37,607 nucleotides of DNA from Chromatiales bacterium (ex Bugula neritina AB1) (GTDB lineage: Bacteria > Pseudomonadota > Gammaproteobacteria > Granulosicoccales > Granulosicoccaceae): NCBI GenBank assembly GCA_001730015.1, contig MDLA01000201.1, positions 1-37,607 of the forward strand, given 5' to 3'. Below the pieces are notes generated by a model. It saw only the letters and a list, made by a program, of their open reading frames with translations, was not told the origin of the DNA and made no database searches. A program made the translations under genes and the position numbers. The stretch's first letter is position 1, and each line of letters opens with the position of its first letter. Of this stretch, positions 1 to 8,112 are shown in pieces.

Positions 1-2
1 TC

Positions 3-521
3 GTGATCTGCTGTCGGGGAACCGGAGCACAAGCGATGTCGTTGATGAGGCAGATGATGGAGCGATTAAAGCTGACGGTCAACGAGCAGAAAACGGGATT
101 GCGAATTCTGCCCGAAGAGACAGTGGACTTTCTGGGATACACAATAGGACGTTGTTACTCAACCAAGACAGGCAAAGCGTATTTTGGTACCCGCCCGTCA
201 AAGAAGAGTATACGCAAACTGACAACCAAGGTAAGTGAGTTGACAGCGCCGCGTAGATCCCTACTCGAAGCCGAAGTAGTGGTGGGTCAACTGAACAGAC
301 TGTTGTCAGGGTGGAGTCAGTACTTCTGTCTCGGTCCGGTGTATAAGTCTTATCGAGTTGCAGACGCTCACACAACGCATCGGCTGCGTCAATGGTTAAG
401 GCGAAAACACAAAGTCAGTGGTTCGGGGTCAAAACGCTACCCTGATGAGTACCTATATGAATCACTAGGGCTCATCCAGCTGAAAAGGAAACCGCAAAAC
501 TTTCCGTGGGCGAAGGCATGA
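3..521 (+). CDS. ltrA: Group II intron reverse transcriptase/maturase, C-terminal fragment
   Basis: This is the last ~170 residues of an intron-encoded protein of the LtrA type; the first GTG in the window is an artefact of truncation, so the gene is partial at its 5' end. The visible part covers the end of the reverse-transcriptase thumb and the maturase-specific domain X. The motif LSGWSQYF with downstream RLRQWLRRKHK is the typical maturase signature, and PDEYLYESLGLIQL is a typical C-terminus. The RT catalytic YxDD box lies upstream, outside the window. The protein binds its own intron RNA for splicing and copies it during retrohoming. No DNA endonuclease domain follows domain X, since the frame ends ten to twenty bases before domain V. 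Confidence 0.88.
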   Translation: MICCRGTGAQAMSLMRQMMERLKLTVNEQKTGLRILPEETVDFLGYTIGRCYSTKTGKAYFGTRPSKKSIRKLTTKVSELTAPRRSLLEAEVVVGQLNRLLSGWSQYFCLGPVYKSYRVADAHTTHRLRQWLRRKHKVSGSGSKRYPDEYLYESLGLIQLKRKPQNFPWAKA

Positions 522-533
522 TAATCTTAGAGA

Positions 534-566
534 AAGCCGGATGCAGGAAAACTGCATGTCCGGTTT
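534..566 (+). ncRNA. Group II intron domain V hairpin
   Basis: The bases form a domain V-like hairpin. The lower stem pairs AGCCGGA with TCCGGTTT and contains the AGC catalytic triad at 535-537. A short internal bulge follows, then an upper stem TGCAG/CTGCA closed by a GAAA-type loop. Domain V is the catalytic core of the ribozyme and its presence here, 13 bases after the maturase stop codon, is the normal arrangement. Confidence 0.78.
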
Positions 567-641
567 GCCGAGCGGCGACTGGAAACGGGAGGGGATCTTG
601 TCTGTACGACTACCTGTCTGCGCGCCAGTCGTCGACTCTAC

Positions 642-786
642 CGGGGTGGCGAGGATATCGCGCAGAGATTTGATATCACAGTGGATTATCTTCTCGCTTT
701 GAATACTTACTGATATTTACAAGAGAAAAAATTCTCTGTGGAATCAAAGATCAAGTGGGATACGGCAATCCCGTGAATAATGCGGG
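642..786 (+). mobile_element. MITE-like element, copy 1, cut by group II intron
   Basis: This non-coding stretch matches the reverse complement of 30251-30412 over nearly its whole length, apart from a block of about 17 bases missing here and some substitutions. Its right end is CCCGTGAATAATGCGGG (770-786), the same 17-base terminal inverted repeat as the right end of copy 2. Its left end has only CGGGG of that repeat; the other 12-13 bases are displaced by the intron. Both copies are followed by CTAG. No transposase frame is present, so it is a non-autonomous element mobilised by an unseen parent IS. Confidence 0.75.
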
Positions 787-1128
787 CTAGGGCTCTGTGC
801 TCGATTTTCCTGAATATCACTTAGAATGACCAGGCTCAATCCAGTAAATTCTCTGTGCAGCACCTTTTATACTGCTCTATAAACTCCGGATTCGAAATTT
901 TATGCAACACCAGAGTTTATAAAAATGGCTGTGTCAGAGAACTTGATGAGAACTTGTCCCTGGTGAAGTTTTCAAATGCACTACAAAGAAATATTATGTG
1001 ATGTGTCTCAAGATTTGACACTATCTGTCGTCATCATAGCTTGTAAGTGCTACGCGAAGTAGTGGCCTTGAATAAATTGCCCTGTTGAAAACGGGGAGAG
1101 TTGCAATACACAATAGCGCACACTACAT
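787..1128. other. Non-coding gap upstream of the chemotaxis transducer
   Basis: I see no gene here. The one structure is an inverted repeat with 9-base arms, TATAAACTC at 878-886 and GAGTTTATA at 913-921, separated by 26 bases. It could be a regulator site or chance. The bases just before 1162 probably hold the promoter of the transducer gene, but I cannot single out convincing -35 and -10 boxes. Confidence 0.4.
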
Positions 1129-1161
1129 GTGCATACAGAAATAGAAGACGGAATGATACGA

Positions 1162-2955
1162 ATGGGACTTTTTAACGGGGTTGGATCAAAAAAATCAAAA
1201 GTGGCTGATCTCCAGTTACGTCAGGATCTCGAAGGGAAGATGGAGGCGATCAGTCGATCTCAGGCGATCATCGAATTTGATTTGAAAGGAAATATTCTAT
1301 TTGCCAATGACAATTTTCTCAATGCAATGGGATATCGTTTAGATGAAATCAAGGGCCGGCATCATAGTCTGTTTGTAGAAGCCTCTGAACAGTCCAGCAC
1401 TGAATACGCGAATTTCTGGCAGCAATTGAGTCAGGGTGAATTCGTCTCAAAAGAGTTTAAACGCATTGACAAAAGTGGTGGGGCAATCTGGATTCAAGCA
1501 AGTTATAACCCGATTTTTGACAGCAATGGTAAACCCTATAAGGTAGTTAAATTCGCGACAGATATAACGGAGAGAAAAATACGCGATGCCGATGTATCGG
1601 GCCAGCTGGACGCAATATACAAGTCTCAGGCTGTTATAGAATTCAAACTGGACGGGACTATCCTGAAGGCTAATGATAACTTTCTCCAGACGGTGGGTTA
1701 TCAACTGAGTGAAATTCAAGGTAAGCACCATCGAATATTTGTGGAATCCGAGTACAGCAACAGTCGTGCTTACAGAGAATTCTGGGATCGGCTAAGACGC
1801 GGTGAATACCAGGCCGGGGAATTCAAACGAGTTAGCAAGTCCGGAGAGGAAGTATGGATACAAGCGTCTTATAATCCTATTCTGGATGCTAGCGGGCGGC
1901 CCTCTAAGATTGTAAAGTATGCGTCGAATGTAACCGAGCAAAAGGAGTTGCAGAATACTATTGAGTTGGTATTGAGTGAAACAAGAACCGCTGTGACCGC
2001 AATGGCGAGCGGTGACCTGACGACTAAAATGAAGGGGCAGTTTACTGGTCAGTTTGCGGTTCTTCAAAGTACTGTAAACGAATGCGTTGATCGGATGCAT
2101 TCTGTGTTGTCTAACATTAGGGCGGTCGCTAGAAATGTGACAGAAAATTCTTCAGATATAGCGAGTGGCAACAATAATTTAAGTAAGCGAACCGTTAAAC
2201 AGGCGGCTAATCTGGAGGAGACGGCCGCCAGCATGGAGGAGATAACCACTACCGTGCAGGATAATGCATCTAATGCATCCAAGGCGAATGATCTGGCTCT
2301 GTCAGCATCAACACAGGCGCAAAAAGGTGGGAATATTGTACGTGATGCGGTAAAGGCGATGGATGGTTTAAATGAGTCGAGCGGCAAAATTTCCGATATT
2401 ATTGGCGTAATAAACGATATTGCTTTCCAGACTAATTTACTCGCGCTAAATGCCTCTGTTGAGGCAGCACGTGCAGGGACTCAAGGGAGGGGCTTTGCGG
2501 TAGTGGCCAGTGAGGTGCGTGATTTGGCCGGACGCAGCGCGACAGCGGCGAAAGAAATTAAAGAACTCATCGAGGATAGTGCAAATCGTGTAGATCAAAG
2601 CAGTAAACTGGTCAATCAGTCAGGTAGTTCACTCGATGATATCATGGAAGGCGTAGAAAAGGTTACCGACATAATCGCTAATATATCCATCGCCAGCAAT
2701 GAGCAGTCGCTCGGTATCAGCTCGGTAAATAATGCGATCACCCAGATAGACGAACTGACCCAGGAGAATGCTACATTGGTCGAGAAAGCGACAACCTCGA
2801 GTGAGAGCTTAAAAAACCAGGCGAATGAGCTAGATCGATTGGTCTCGTCCTTTAAGCTCAATGACAATGTTAATCATCATGCCGCAAATCAGGGCGTGTT
2901 AGTCAGCGGGCCAGCATCGAATTCAGACACGCTTAATACCCGAAGGTACGGCTAA
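1162..2955 (+). CDS. Soluble methyl-accepting chemotaxis protein with tandem PAS domains
   Basis: The protein (about 597 residues) has two PAS domains at roughly 27-140 and 150-262, then a linker and a methyl-accepting signalling domain at about 330-560. The hairpin tip reads DIAFQTNLLALNASVEAARAG, the invariant CheA/CheW contact region, and LEETAASMEEI is a typical methylation helix. There is no membrane segment or signal peptide, so it should sit in the cytoplasm like BdlA- or Aer2-type receptors and sense a small ligand, redox state or haem/flavin-linked signal through the PAS pair. The two PAS domains resemble each other closely (AIIEFDLKGNILFANDNF vs AVIEFKLDGTILKANDNF), pointing to internal duplication. 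The C-terminus lacks a CheR-docking pentapeptide. A GTG at 1129 and an ATG at 1153 are also in frame; the ATG at 1162 gives the better Shine-Dalgarno spacing (GGA at 1150-1152). No chemotaxis partners lie nearby. Confidence 0.9.
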   Translation: MGLFNGVGSKKSKVADLQLRQDLEGKMEAISRSQAIIEFDLKGNILFANDNFLNAMGYRLDEIKGRHHSLFVEASEQSSTEYANFWQQLSQGEFVSKEFKRIDKSGGAIWIQASYNPIFDSNGKPYKVVKFATDITERKIRDADVSGQLDAIYKSQAVIEFKLDGTILKANDNFLQTVGYQLSEIQGKHHRIFVESEYSNSRAYREFWDRLRRGEYQAGEFKRVSKSGEEVWIQASYNPILDASGRPSKIVKYASNVTEQKELQNTIELVLSETRTAVTAMASGDLTTKMKGQFTGQFAVLQSTVNECVDRMHSVLSNIRAVARNVTENSSDIASGNNNLSKRTVKQAANLEETAASMEEITTTVQDNASNASKANDLALSASTQAQKGGNIVRDAVKAMDGLNESSGKISDIIGVINDIAFQTNLLALNASVEAARAGTQGRGFAVVASEVRDLAGRSATAAKEIKELIEDSANRVDQSSKLVNQSGSSLDDIMEGVEKVTDIIANISIASNEQSLGISSVNNAITQIDELTQENATLVEKATTSSESLKNQANELDRLVSSFKLNDNVNHHAANQGVLVSGPASNSDTLNTRRYG

Positions 2956-2999
2956 TTGGCGCAGGCTGATTTCGATCAGGCCATTGATAAAACCCGTTT

Positions 3000-3025
3000 A
3001 CAACCGGTCGCCTGATTGCGGTTGT
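3000..3025 (+). terminator. Possible terminator hairpin after the chemotaxis transducer
   Basis: ACAACCG (3000-3006) pairs with CGGTTGT (3019-3025) around a 12-base loop, 45 bases after the transducer stop codon. There is only a short AT-rich tail and no clear U run, so terminator activity is uncertain. A second hairpin with perfect 8-base arms (GGTGTGAG at 3105-3112, CTCACACC at 3118-3125) lies further on. Confidence 0.4.
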
Positions 3026-3221
3026 AAATACCAACTTTAAATGGGTGACATTTTCCAGAGAAGGTAAGGCGCATCAGTCAGTTTCGTGTTGATGTGCTGG
3101 TTCGGGTGTGAGAATGACTCACACCTGACAGCCTGTTTATCCGGTGCCCGGGCGGACACAAAGTTTGGACATATTAATCCAATAGGTTCATTATTGAGTT
3201 TTTCTGATGGCAGTGTGGTAG

Positions 3222-4058
3222 GTGGATAAGTCTTTACGCCTGTGCCTCGCACAGATGACTTCAACCAATCATCATGCGGGTAATATAGCGTTTGCAGAAC
3301 GTGCCGCCCGGCACACTGCAGAAAATGATTGCCAATTACTGGCGCTGCCTGAAGCCGCCGGTATGATGAACCGCGACAAGGAAGACGCGGGGCGGCAGAT
3401 TGCAGATGAAAAATCTGACCCCTATATCAACGTCTGCAGGAAGCTGGCGGCAGAATATGGCATCTGGATTCACACTGGCTCAACACCTGTTACCGGTCGC
3501 GACGGGCGCTTTTTAAACCACGCAAATCTGATCGATGATTGCGGTGTTGTTCGTGCCAGATACGATAAAATTCATCTGTTCGACGTGTTTCTCGAAGGTC
3601 AGTCACCTACCGGAGAATCCGCTCGATACGAACCCGGTACACAAGCAGTTATAGCAGAGACGCCCTGGGGCAACTGGGGTCTTTCCATCTGCTACGATCT
3701 GCGTTTTCCACATCTCTACAGGGATTATGCAAAGGCAGGAGCCGCGGTGATGTTTATACCTTCTGCGTTCACCGTGCCGACCGGAAAAGCGCACTGGGAA
3801 GTGCTGCTGCGAGCGCGGGCGATCGAGACCGGTAGTTTCGTTATCGCCGCAGCGCAAGTGGGATCACATGATGATGGTCGCCACACCTGGGGGCATTCCC
3901 TGGTTATCGATCCGTGGGGCAATGTACTGCTGGATATGGGGGGCGAGAGGGCAGGGCTCGAAACTGTTGAACTTGACCTGCAGCAGGTTGCCGCCGCAAG
4001 AACCCAGATACCCTCGCTATTGAACGAACGCGATTATGAGTTGAAGTTCGAAAACTGA
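3222..4058 (+). CDS. Carbon-nitrogen hydrolase (nitrilase superfamily, Nit1-like amidase)
   Basis: The 278-residue protein carries the Glu-Lys-Cys triad of the nitrilase superfamily: E44 in LPEAAG, K116 in YDKIHLFD and C157 in SICYDLRFP. The length and the sequence FDV around the lysine fit the Nit branch, whose members hydrolyse amides such as deaminated glutathione or alpha-ketoglutaramate; this is a repair or salvage reaction in the cytosol. The exact substrate cannot be read from sequence. The start is GTG at 3222 and no ATG lies close in frame. It stands alone and converges on the exporter gene at 4069, with only ten bases between the stop codons. Confidence 0.88.
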   Translation: MDKSLRLCLAQMTSTNHHAGNIAFAERAARHTAENDCQLLALPEAAGMMNRDKEDAGRQIADEKSDPYINVCRKLAAEYGIWIHTGSTPVTGRDGRFLNHANLIDDCGVVRARYDKIHLFDVFLEGQSPTGESARYEPGTQAVIAETPWGNWGLSICYDLRFPHLYRDYAKAGAAVMFIPSAFTVPTGKAHWEVLLRARAIETGSFVIAAAQVGSHDDGRHTWGHSLVIDPWGNVLLDMGGERAGLETVELDLQQVAAARTQIPSLLNERDYELKFEN

Positions 4059-4068
4059 TCAGGGCCGA

Positions 4069-4944
4069 TCACTCTAGCTTGTCTGGCCGGTGAAAAACCA
4101 GACAGGCACCCGATAGTGCAATGGCAACGCCGATAGCGGCTGTTGCCGTCCAGTTATAGCCTTCAGCAAAACTCGATACGGTTAACGCAATAAGTGGAAA
4201 GAGAATAGTCGCATAACTTGCCCGTGCCGCGCCTTCGTTTTCGATCAGTGTTAAGTAGGCTATAAATGCAACCACCGATGCACCGATTGCCAGATAGACC
4301 AACGCACTCAGATAAATAATGTCCCGTGGTATATACAGATTATGCCCGCTGGCGATAGCTGTCAGCGCGCAAAGGAATGCTCCAAACAACATGGCTATCG
4401 CTACCACGCTGGGCAGATGTGTGTGCTTTGTGATCGATGCAGAAACCAGGTTTCCGGCTGAGAAAAAACAGGTGCCGAGTATCGACAGCGCAAGCCCTTT
4501 GACGGTGGAACCGGCAGCGCTGTCTGATTCGCCGAGTAAAACAGGAGCGAACACCAGTGTGATGCCGCACATGCCGATGAAGGCACCCGTTACTGTTCTG
4601 AGATCTGGTTTGATCTTCAGCCAAACCCATTGATTGAATACATTGAAAAAAGTTGCCATGGCGAAAACGATCGAGACAAGCCCGCTGGGTATGAAACGGG
4701 TGGCGTGATAAAAACAAATAAAATTGGCGCAAAACAGACATGCACCCAGTAGCGCCACTCTGACCCGATAGCAGGATGGCGGTAGCGCTAGCCGGCCGCG
4801 TATGAGTAGCCAGAGCAGCAAGGTCAGCCCGGCTAGCCCGAACCGCCAGGCGATGGAAACCAGCGGCGATACATCGCCGACCTGCAGCGCGATTGCATAC
4901 CACGAGAATCCCCATGCAATAACTACAACGGCTAACAGCAGCAT
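4069..4944 (-). CDS. EamA/DMT-superfamily transporter
   Basis: This 291-residue protein is hydrophobic almost throughout and shows about ten membrane spans arranged as two repeats of the EamA type. The first repeat begins VVIAWGFSWYAI, and the second contains SILGTCFFSAGNLVSA. Members export amino acids, metabolites or drugs through the inner membrane; the substrate here is unknown. It is divergent from the AraC-type regulator gene that starts about 145 bases away, a layout often seen when the regulator controls the exporter. That link is an inference. Confidence 0.87.
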   Translation of the reverse strand: MLLLAVVVIAWGFSWYAIALQVGDVSPLVSIAWRFGLAGLTLLLWLLIRGRLALPPSCYRVRVALLGACLFCANFICFYHATRFIPSGLVSIVFAMATFFNVFNQWVWLKIKPDLRTVTGAFIGMCGITLVFAPVLLGESDSAAGSTVKGLALSILGTCFFSAGNLVSASITKHTHLPSVVAIAMLFGAFLCALTAIASGHNLYIPRDIIYLSALVYLAIGASVVAFIAYLTLIENEGAARASYATILFPLIALTVSSFAEGYNWTATAAIGVAIALSGACLVFHRPDKLE

Positions 4945-5089
4945 AAACGTTCCCTTGTTGACATGAGCCCAGTCTGGCTGCTTACCGAAATTTTTTCTTG
5001 CACGATAAGGACACGCCCGGCAGGCTCGGGACGGATTAATTTGGCTTGCAGTCTGCCGTGGCAGGTGTAATCGTCATAGAATGGGCCAT

Positions 5090-5938
5090 ATGAATACCGA
5101 ATTTGTTAAACCCGAAGTAGCGCTGGCCATGTCAGGAAATGGCGGTAGGGCGTTACAACAGACAACTGCTGTTAATTGTGCCCGTGGGCTGGCTTACTGG
5201 TCCCGCGATGGCGGTGGCGATATCCATTATGTCAGGCCGGCCCACCATACCCTGAGCGTTTATCTGCAGGGAGGGCACGGCGTGAGCGAGATCGGTCGGC
5301 CGCAGATAAATGGCAGTCCCGGCGCAATATGCGTATTGCCAGCCGGGCATGAAAGCCATTGGCACAACAGTGCGCACGTGGGTGTGCTGCATGTGTATTT
5401 TGATGACTCCCATTTACAGACACTCGGTGTGCGATCGGCAGGCGAGCTTCGACAGGTTCATTTTGGTCGCGATTCTTTGCTGCAGACCCTTGCCAATGGA
5501 TTGATAACTGAAGTTAACTGGTCTGGAATTGCAGATTCGATGGTGCTTGAGCATCTGGTCTCGAGCATGCTGGTACGCTTACTGGCGCGGCCGGTATGCG
5601 AGCAACCGGGCAGAGGGTTGTCGCAGCAGCAATTGCTTAGCGTCGAAAATCGATTGCAAGCCTGTGTAGATGAACAGTGTAGTCTGGTTGACCTTGCAGC
5701 CGATACGGGTTTGAGTGTCCGGCAATTCTCTCGTGCCTATCGATTGGCAACAGGCACAACGGCAGGTCAGCGTATGCTGGAAATTCAAATAGAGCGTGTC
5801 AAAGTCATGATCCGCCAGGGAATATCTCTCGCAGAAATTGCTCACGCCGCAGGGTTTTCGTCGCAAAGCCACATGAGCCGTCGGTTTCGCCAGCAAACCG
5901 GACTGACCCCCGGCACCTGGCGGCGTGAGGGGTATTAG
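5090..5938 (+). CDS. AraC-family transcriptional regulator
   Basis: The protein (about 282 residues) has an N-terminal cupin-type sensor region (histidine-rich LPAGHESHWHNSAHVGVLHVYF) and a C-terminal AraC double helix-turn-helix from about residue 190 on. The second HTH reads SLAEIAHAAGFSSQSHMSRRFRQQTGLTP, very close to the family consensus. It probably binds DNA upstream of the divergent exporter gene. An ATG nine bases upstream (5081) is in frame and neither start has a strong Shine-Dalgarno sequence, so the first three residues are uncertain. Confidence 0.9.
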   Translation: MNTEFVKPEVALAMSGNGGRALQQTTAVNCARGLAYWSRDGGGDIHYVRPAHHTLSVYLQGGHGVSEIGRPQINGSPGAICVLPAGHESHWHNSAHVGVLHVYFDDSHLQTLGVRSAGELRQVHFGRDSLLQTLANGLITEVNWSGIADSMVLEHLVSSMLVRLLARPVCEQPGRGLSQQQLLSVENRLQACVDEQCSLVDLAADTGLSVRQFSRAYRLATGTTAGQRMLEIQIERVKVMIRQGISLAEIAHAAGFSSQSHMSRRFRQQTGLTPGTWRREGY

Positions 5939-6095
5939 TGTGGTGTAATTGCGATGACTAACAAGTTGCCTCTGTTTAGTCTAATTCCTTCACGAGCCTG
6001 TTTAGTTGCACAGACTGCCTTGTTGTAAAGTGGATCGACAGCGGCACCACATAGTAGATACCGCGAACGCTGTCGGTCTAAAGTGCCTTGTTTGG

Positions 6096-6701
6096 CTATA
6101 GCCCCGCTTCATTTAGCCAACACTCCTCGGTCACAATTGCTATTGCCAATCCTGATTCCCGATACTCCATTGCTTTCTCAATTTTTCTTCCAAAACTCTC
6201 GTGCATCCAACTGTCGGTAACATATGTGCCTAAAATCAAATAGTTCAGACTTTTGTTGACACTTTTCGCGTTAACACCACCTAATTTAACTATTGCTTCT
6301 TGGCATATCCGTCGAGCCCCAAAAGCACAAGTTCCAGTAAATAGGAATGACTTACCGACAAAATCAATTTTGGGTGGTGGCACACAAACAGGCAATGACG
6401 ATGTCTTTGCCAATTCTCCAAATTCAGATTTTTCACCCGAAATTAAATGAAGAACGCTCATCAGCTCCTTACTCTCATCACTATCAAATATGTCATCTTC
6501 CAACATTAATGAAACTTTCTGAAGTAGATTTATAGTTATCGGGTGCTCTGTATGTGAATTTTGCACCAGCCAAGAATGGAGAAAATCAGCCTCAGATCTA
6601 TTTATTTTGCCATCAGCAGTTAACCCTTTGCTAAGGCCAATCAGTGTATCTATCTGCCGATCTTGAATATTATTATTGTTAAATCGTGTATAAATATTCA
6701 T
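6096..6701 (-). CDS. TerB-like plus BRCT domain protein
   Basis: The protein has about 201 residues. The N-terminal half is helical and contains LTADGKINRSEADFL, which resembles the acidic motif of TerB-like domains. The C-terminal half (about 112-201) is a BRCT domain like that of NAD-dependent DNA ligase: GKSFLFTGTCAFGARR, then an LGG turn, NYLILG and the tryptophan in TEECWL. BRCT domains bind phosphopeptides or DNA ends, so a role in DNA metabolism is likely, but no function is assigned to this architecture with certainty. ATG at 6701 is preferred over 6707 because AGGA lies six bases before it. The gene is far richer in A+T than the rest of the window, as is its neighbour, which suggests a shared foreign origin. 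Confidence 0.72.
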   Translation of the reverse strand: MNIYTRFNNNNIQDRQIDTLIGLSKGLTADGKINRSEADFLHSWLVQNSHTEHPITINLLQKVSLMLEDDIFDSDESKELMSVLHLISGEKSEFGELAKTSSLPVCVPPPKIDFVGKSFLFTGTCAFGARRICQEAIVKLGGVNAKSVNKSLNYLILGTYVTDSWMHESFGRKIEKAMEYRESGLAIAIVTEECWLNEAGL

Positions 6702-6783
6702 ATGCATTCCTTATATTACGTTCAAATCCAATATCTTTAGCACGGTCGCAGTCGAAGCCGCTGGTTTGCCGGGCTCGGCGCCC

Positions 6784-7488
6784 TTAATTGGTAGTAGCTT
6801 CTTGCTCTCGACGAACCGCCGACAAAGCTGAAGCTACGATGCCTGTTGGAACCGCCACGAGGCCAAGTCCAACCATTAAAACTATAAAAGTGAAAAATCT
6901 ACCACCAGAGGTTATAGGGTAAATGTCGCCGTACCCAACAGTTGTTAATGTGGCAACAGACCACCATAGGGAGTCAAATATAGAACGGAAGACCTCAGGT
7001 TGTGCAGCATGCTCAAAGTGAAATATGCCCAAAGCAGAAAAATACAACGCCATAAAGCTAGCTACGGTAAAAATAATGAGTTCTTCTTTTACCATGTATA
7101 AAGCTTGTGCAAATCTTTGCATGGCGGTATTATAACGTGCTAACTTTAATATACGAACAAGACGGAGAATTCTAACTAAGCGCAAGGTTCGCAAATCGAC
7201 AGCAAAAGCTAGATAGAAGGGTAGTATGGCGATTAGGTCAATGAATCCATAGAAGCTGAAAATAAACCGTAACCGCTCCTTGGAAGAAGCTACCCTAATT
7301 AGATATTCCATTGTAAACAAACCAATAACTACTATTTCTGATACTTGGAGAAATAATTTTGTTGATCGAGTAAGGTCAGGGAGTGTTTCAAGAGAAAAGC
7401 AAAACACTGAATATATAATTAGTCCTGTAATGCACCATGCAAATTTTGGCTTATCTAAAAATAATGTTTCGTCCGTGTCGGGGCTCAT
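6784..7488 (-). CDS. Voltage-gated potassium channel (six-TM, Kv type)
   Basis: The 234-residue protein has six membrane spans and a pore loop. The selectivity filter TVGYGD is at residues 183-188, and the S4 sensor at about 100-118 reads RTLRLVRILRLVRILKLAR, with arginines every third position. It should form a tetrameric K+ channel in the inner membrane, possibly for osmotic or membrane-potential control. It lacks a cytoplasmic RCK or cyclic-nucleotide domain. The open frame extends to a TTG at 7572, but the ATG at 7488 has a purine-rich AGAGAAAAG just upstream and starts where related proteins do. The BRCT gene follows 80 bases downstream in the same direction. Confidence 0.9.
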   Translation of the reverse strand: MSPDTDETLFLDKPKFAWCITGLIIYSVFCFSLETLPDLTRSTKLFLQVSEIVVIGLFTMEYLIRVASSKERLRFIFSFYGFIDLIAILPFYLAFAVDLRTLRLVRILRLVRILKLARYNTAMQRFAQALYMVKEELIIFTVASFMALYFSALGIFHFEHAAQPEVFRSIFDSLWWSVATLTTVGYGDIYPITSGGRFFTFIVLMVGLGLVAVPTGIVASALSAVRREQEATTN

Positions 7489-8112
7489 CTTTTCTCTATA
7501 CTTAATTGGCTGTTGATGCCACAAAGAATTACCGGGACGGGAACTGAGCAAAACTTCGTGCTCTACGTACAACGAGATAATTTTGCTTCACTTCATAACA
7601 TTGCACAACACGCTAACCAGATCATAGCTGGAACCGAGGTTTTACACAAATTTCTCTAACAAGCGCACAACAAGCACTGAGTGCAAGAACAATTCAATGT
7701 CTTCGTCGATACTTGGCGTTTACGCCCGTTCGATAACAGTTTGCGTATGAAATTCCTCTAATGAAGCATCGACCTTTATTCCATTTGGAGCCACCATAGC
7801 AAAATACGGGGGCTGTCGGATTACAACGATGCAGATGGTCTGGCAGACAGAGTCGAACTTGTGCAGTGGTTTATAACCGCTTGCAAGTCGATCGCAGCGG
7901 CAAGTGCACGCAGGAAAGTGTAGTAGATACGAATGCAGGCAGATGATACCAGCGGCTGGAGGTTGAAGGATCTGAATCCGGGGGATGCGTCAGATAGGAC
8001 AGACGACTTAAATGCCAGCTATTTTTTGGTAAGCTCTAAGATCAATTTTCAACAAATACGCGTATAGATAATTATGTTAAAAAATAATGAGTGTAAATAC
8101 GCAAATAACCAG
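7489..8112. other. Gap without a convincing gene; possible gene fragment
   Basis: No complete gene is visible in these ~620 bases. On the plus strand an open stretch at 7765-7923, with no start codon, encodes about 52 residues including ADGLADRVELVQWF, which looks more protein-like than chance and could be the tail of a decayed gene; I do not recognise it. Its reverse strand also encodes a 25-residue open frame at 7723-7797. The left part is AT-rich like the K+ channel gene, and the right part is more like the surrounding genome, so the edge of the foreign segment probably lies here. Confidence 0.35.

Larger units (their letters stand above)
1..641 (+). mobile_element. Group II intron, 3' part (5' part outside window)
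   Basis: The segment holds the C-terminal end of an intron-encoded reverse transcriptase/maturase followed by a domain V-like hairpin at 534-566. The likely 3' boundary is the CTAC ending at 641, because homology to a MITE-like repeat (second copy at 30251-30425) begins at 642. Group II introns commonly end in a pyrimidine after A, which fits. Domain VI would occupy roughly 570-641; a stem can be drawn between 577-582 (GACTGG) and 625-630 (CCAGTC), but the branch-point adenosine is not certain. The 5' end and domains I-III lie outside the window, so the intron class cannot be assigned. Confidence 0.8.

Noticed and set aside
6708..6783. Integron attC-like site between the BRCT and K+ channel genes
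   Set aside because: Some TAAC-like cores occur near here and at 7655, but I could not pair R and L boxes into an attC-type hairpin, and there is no integrase.
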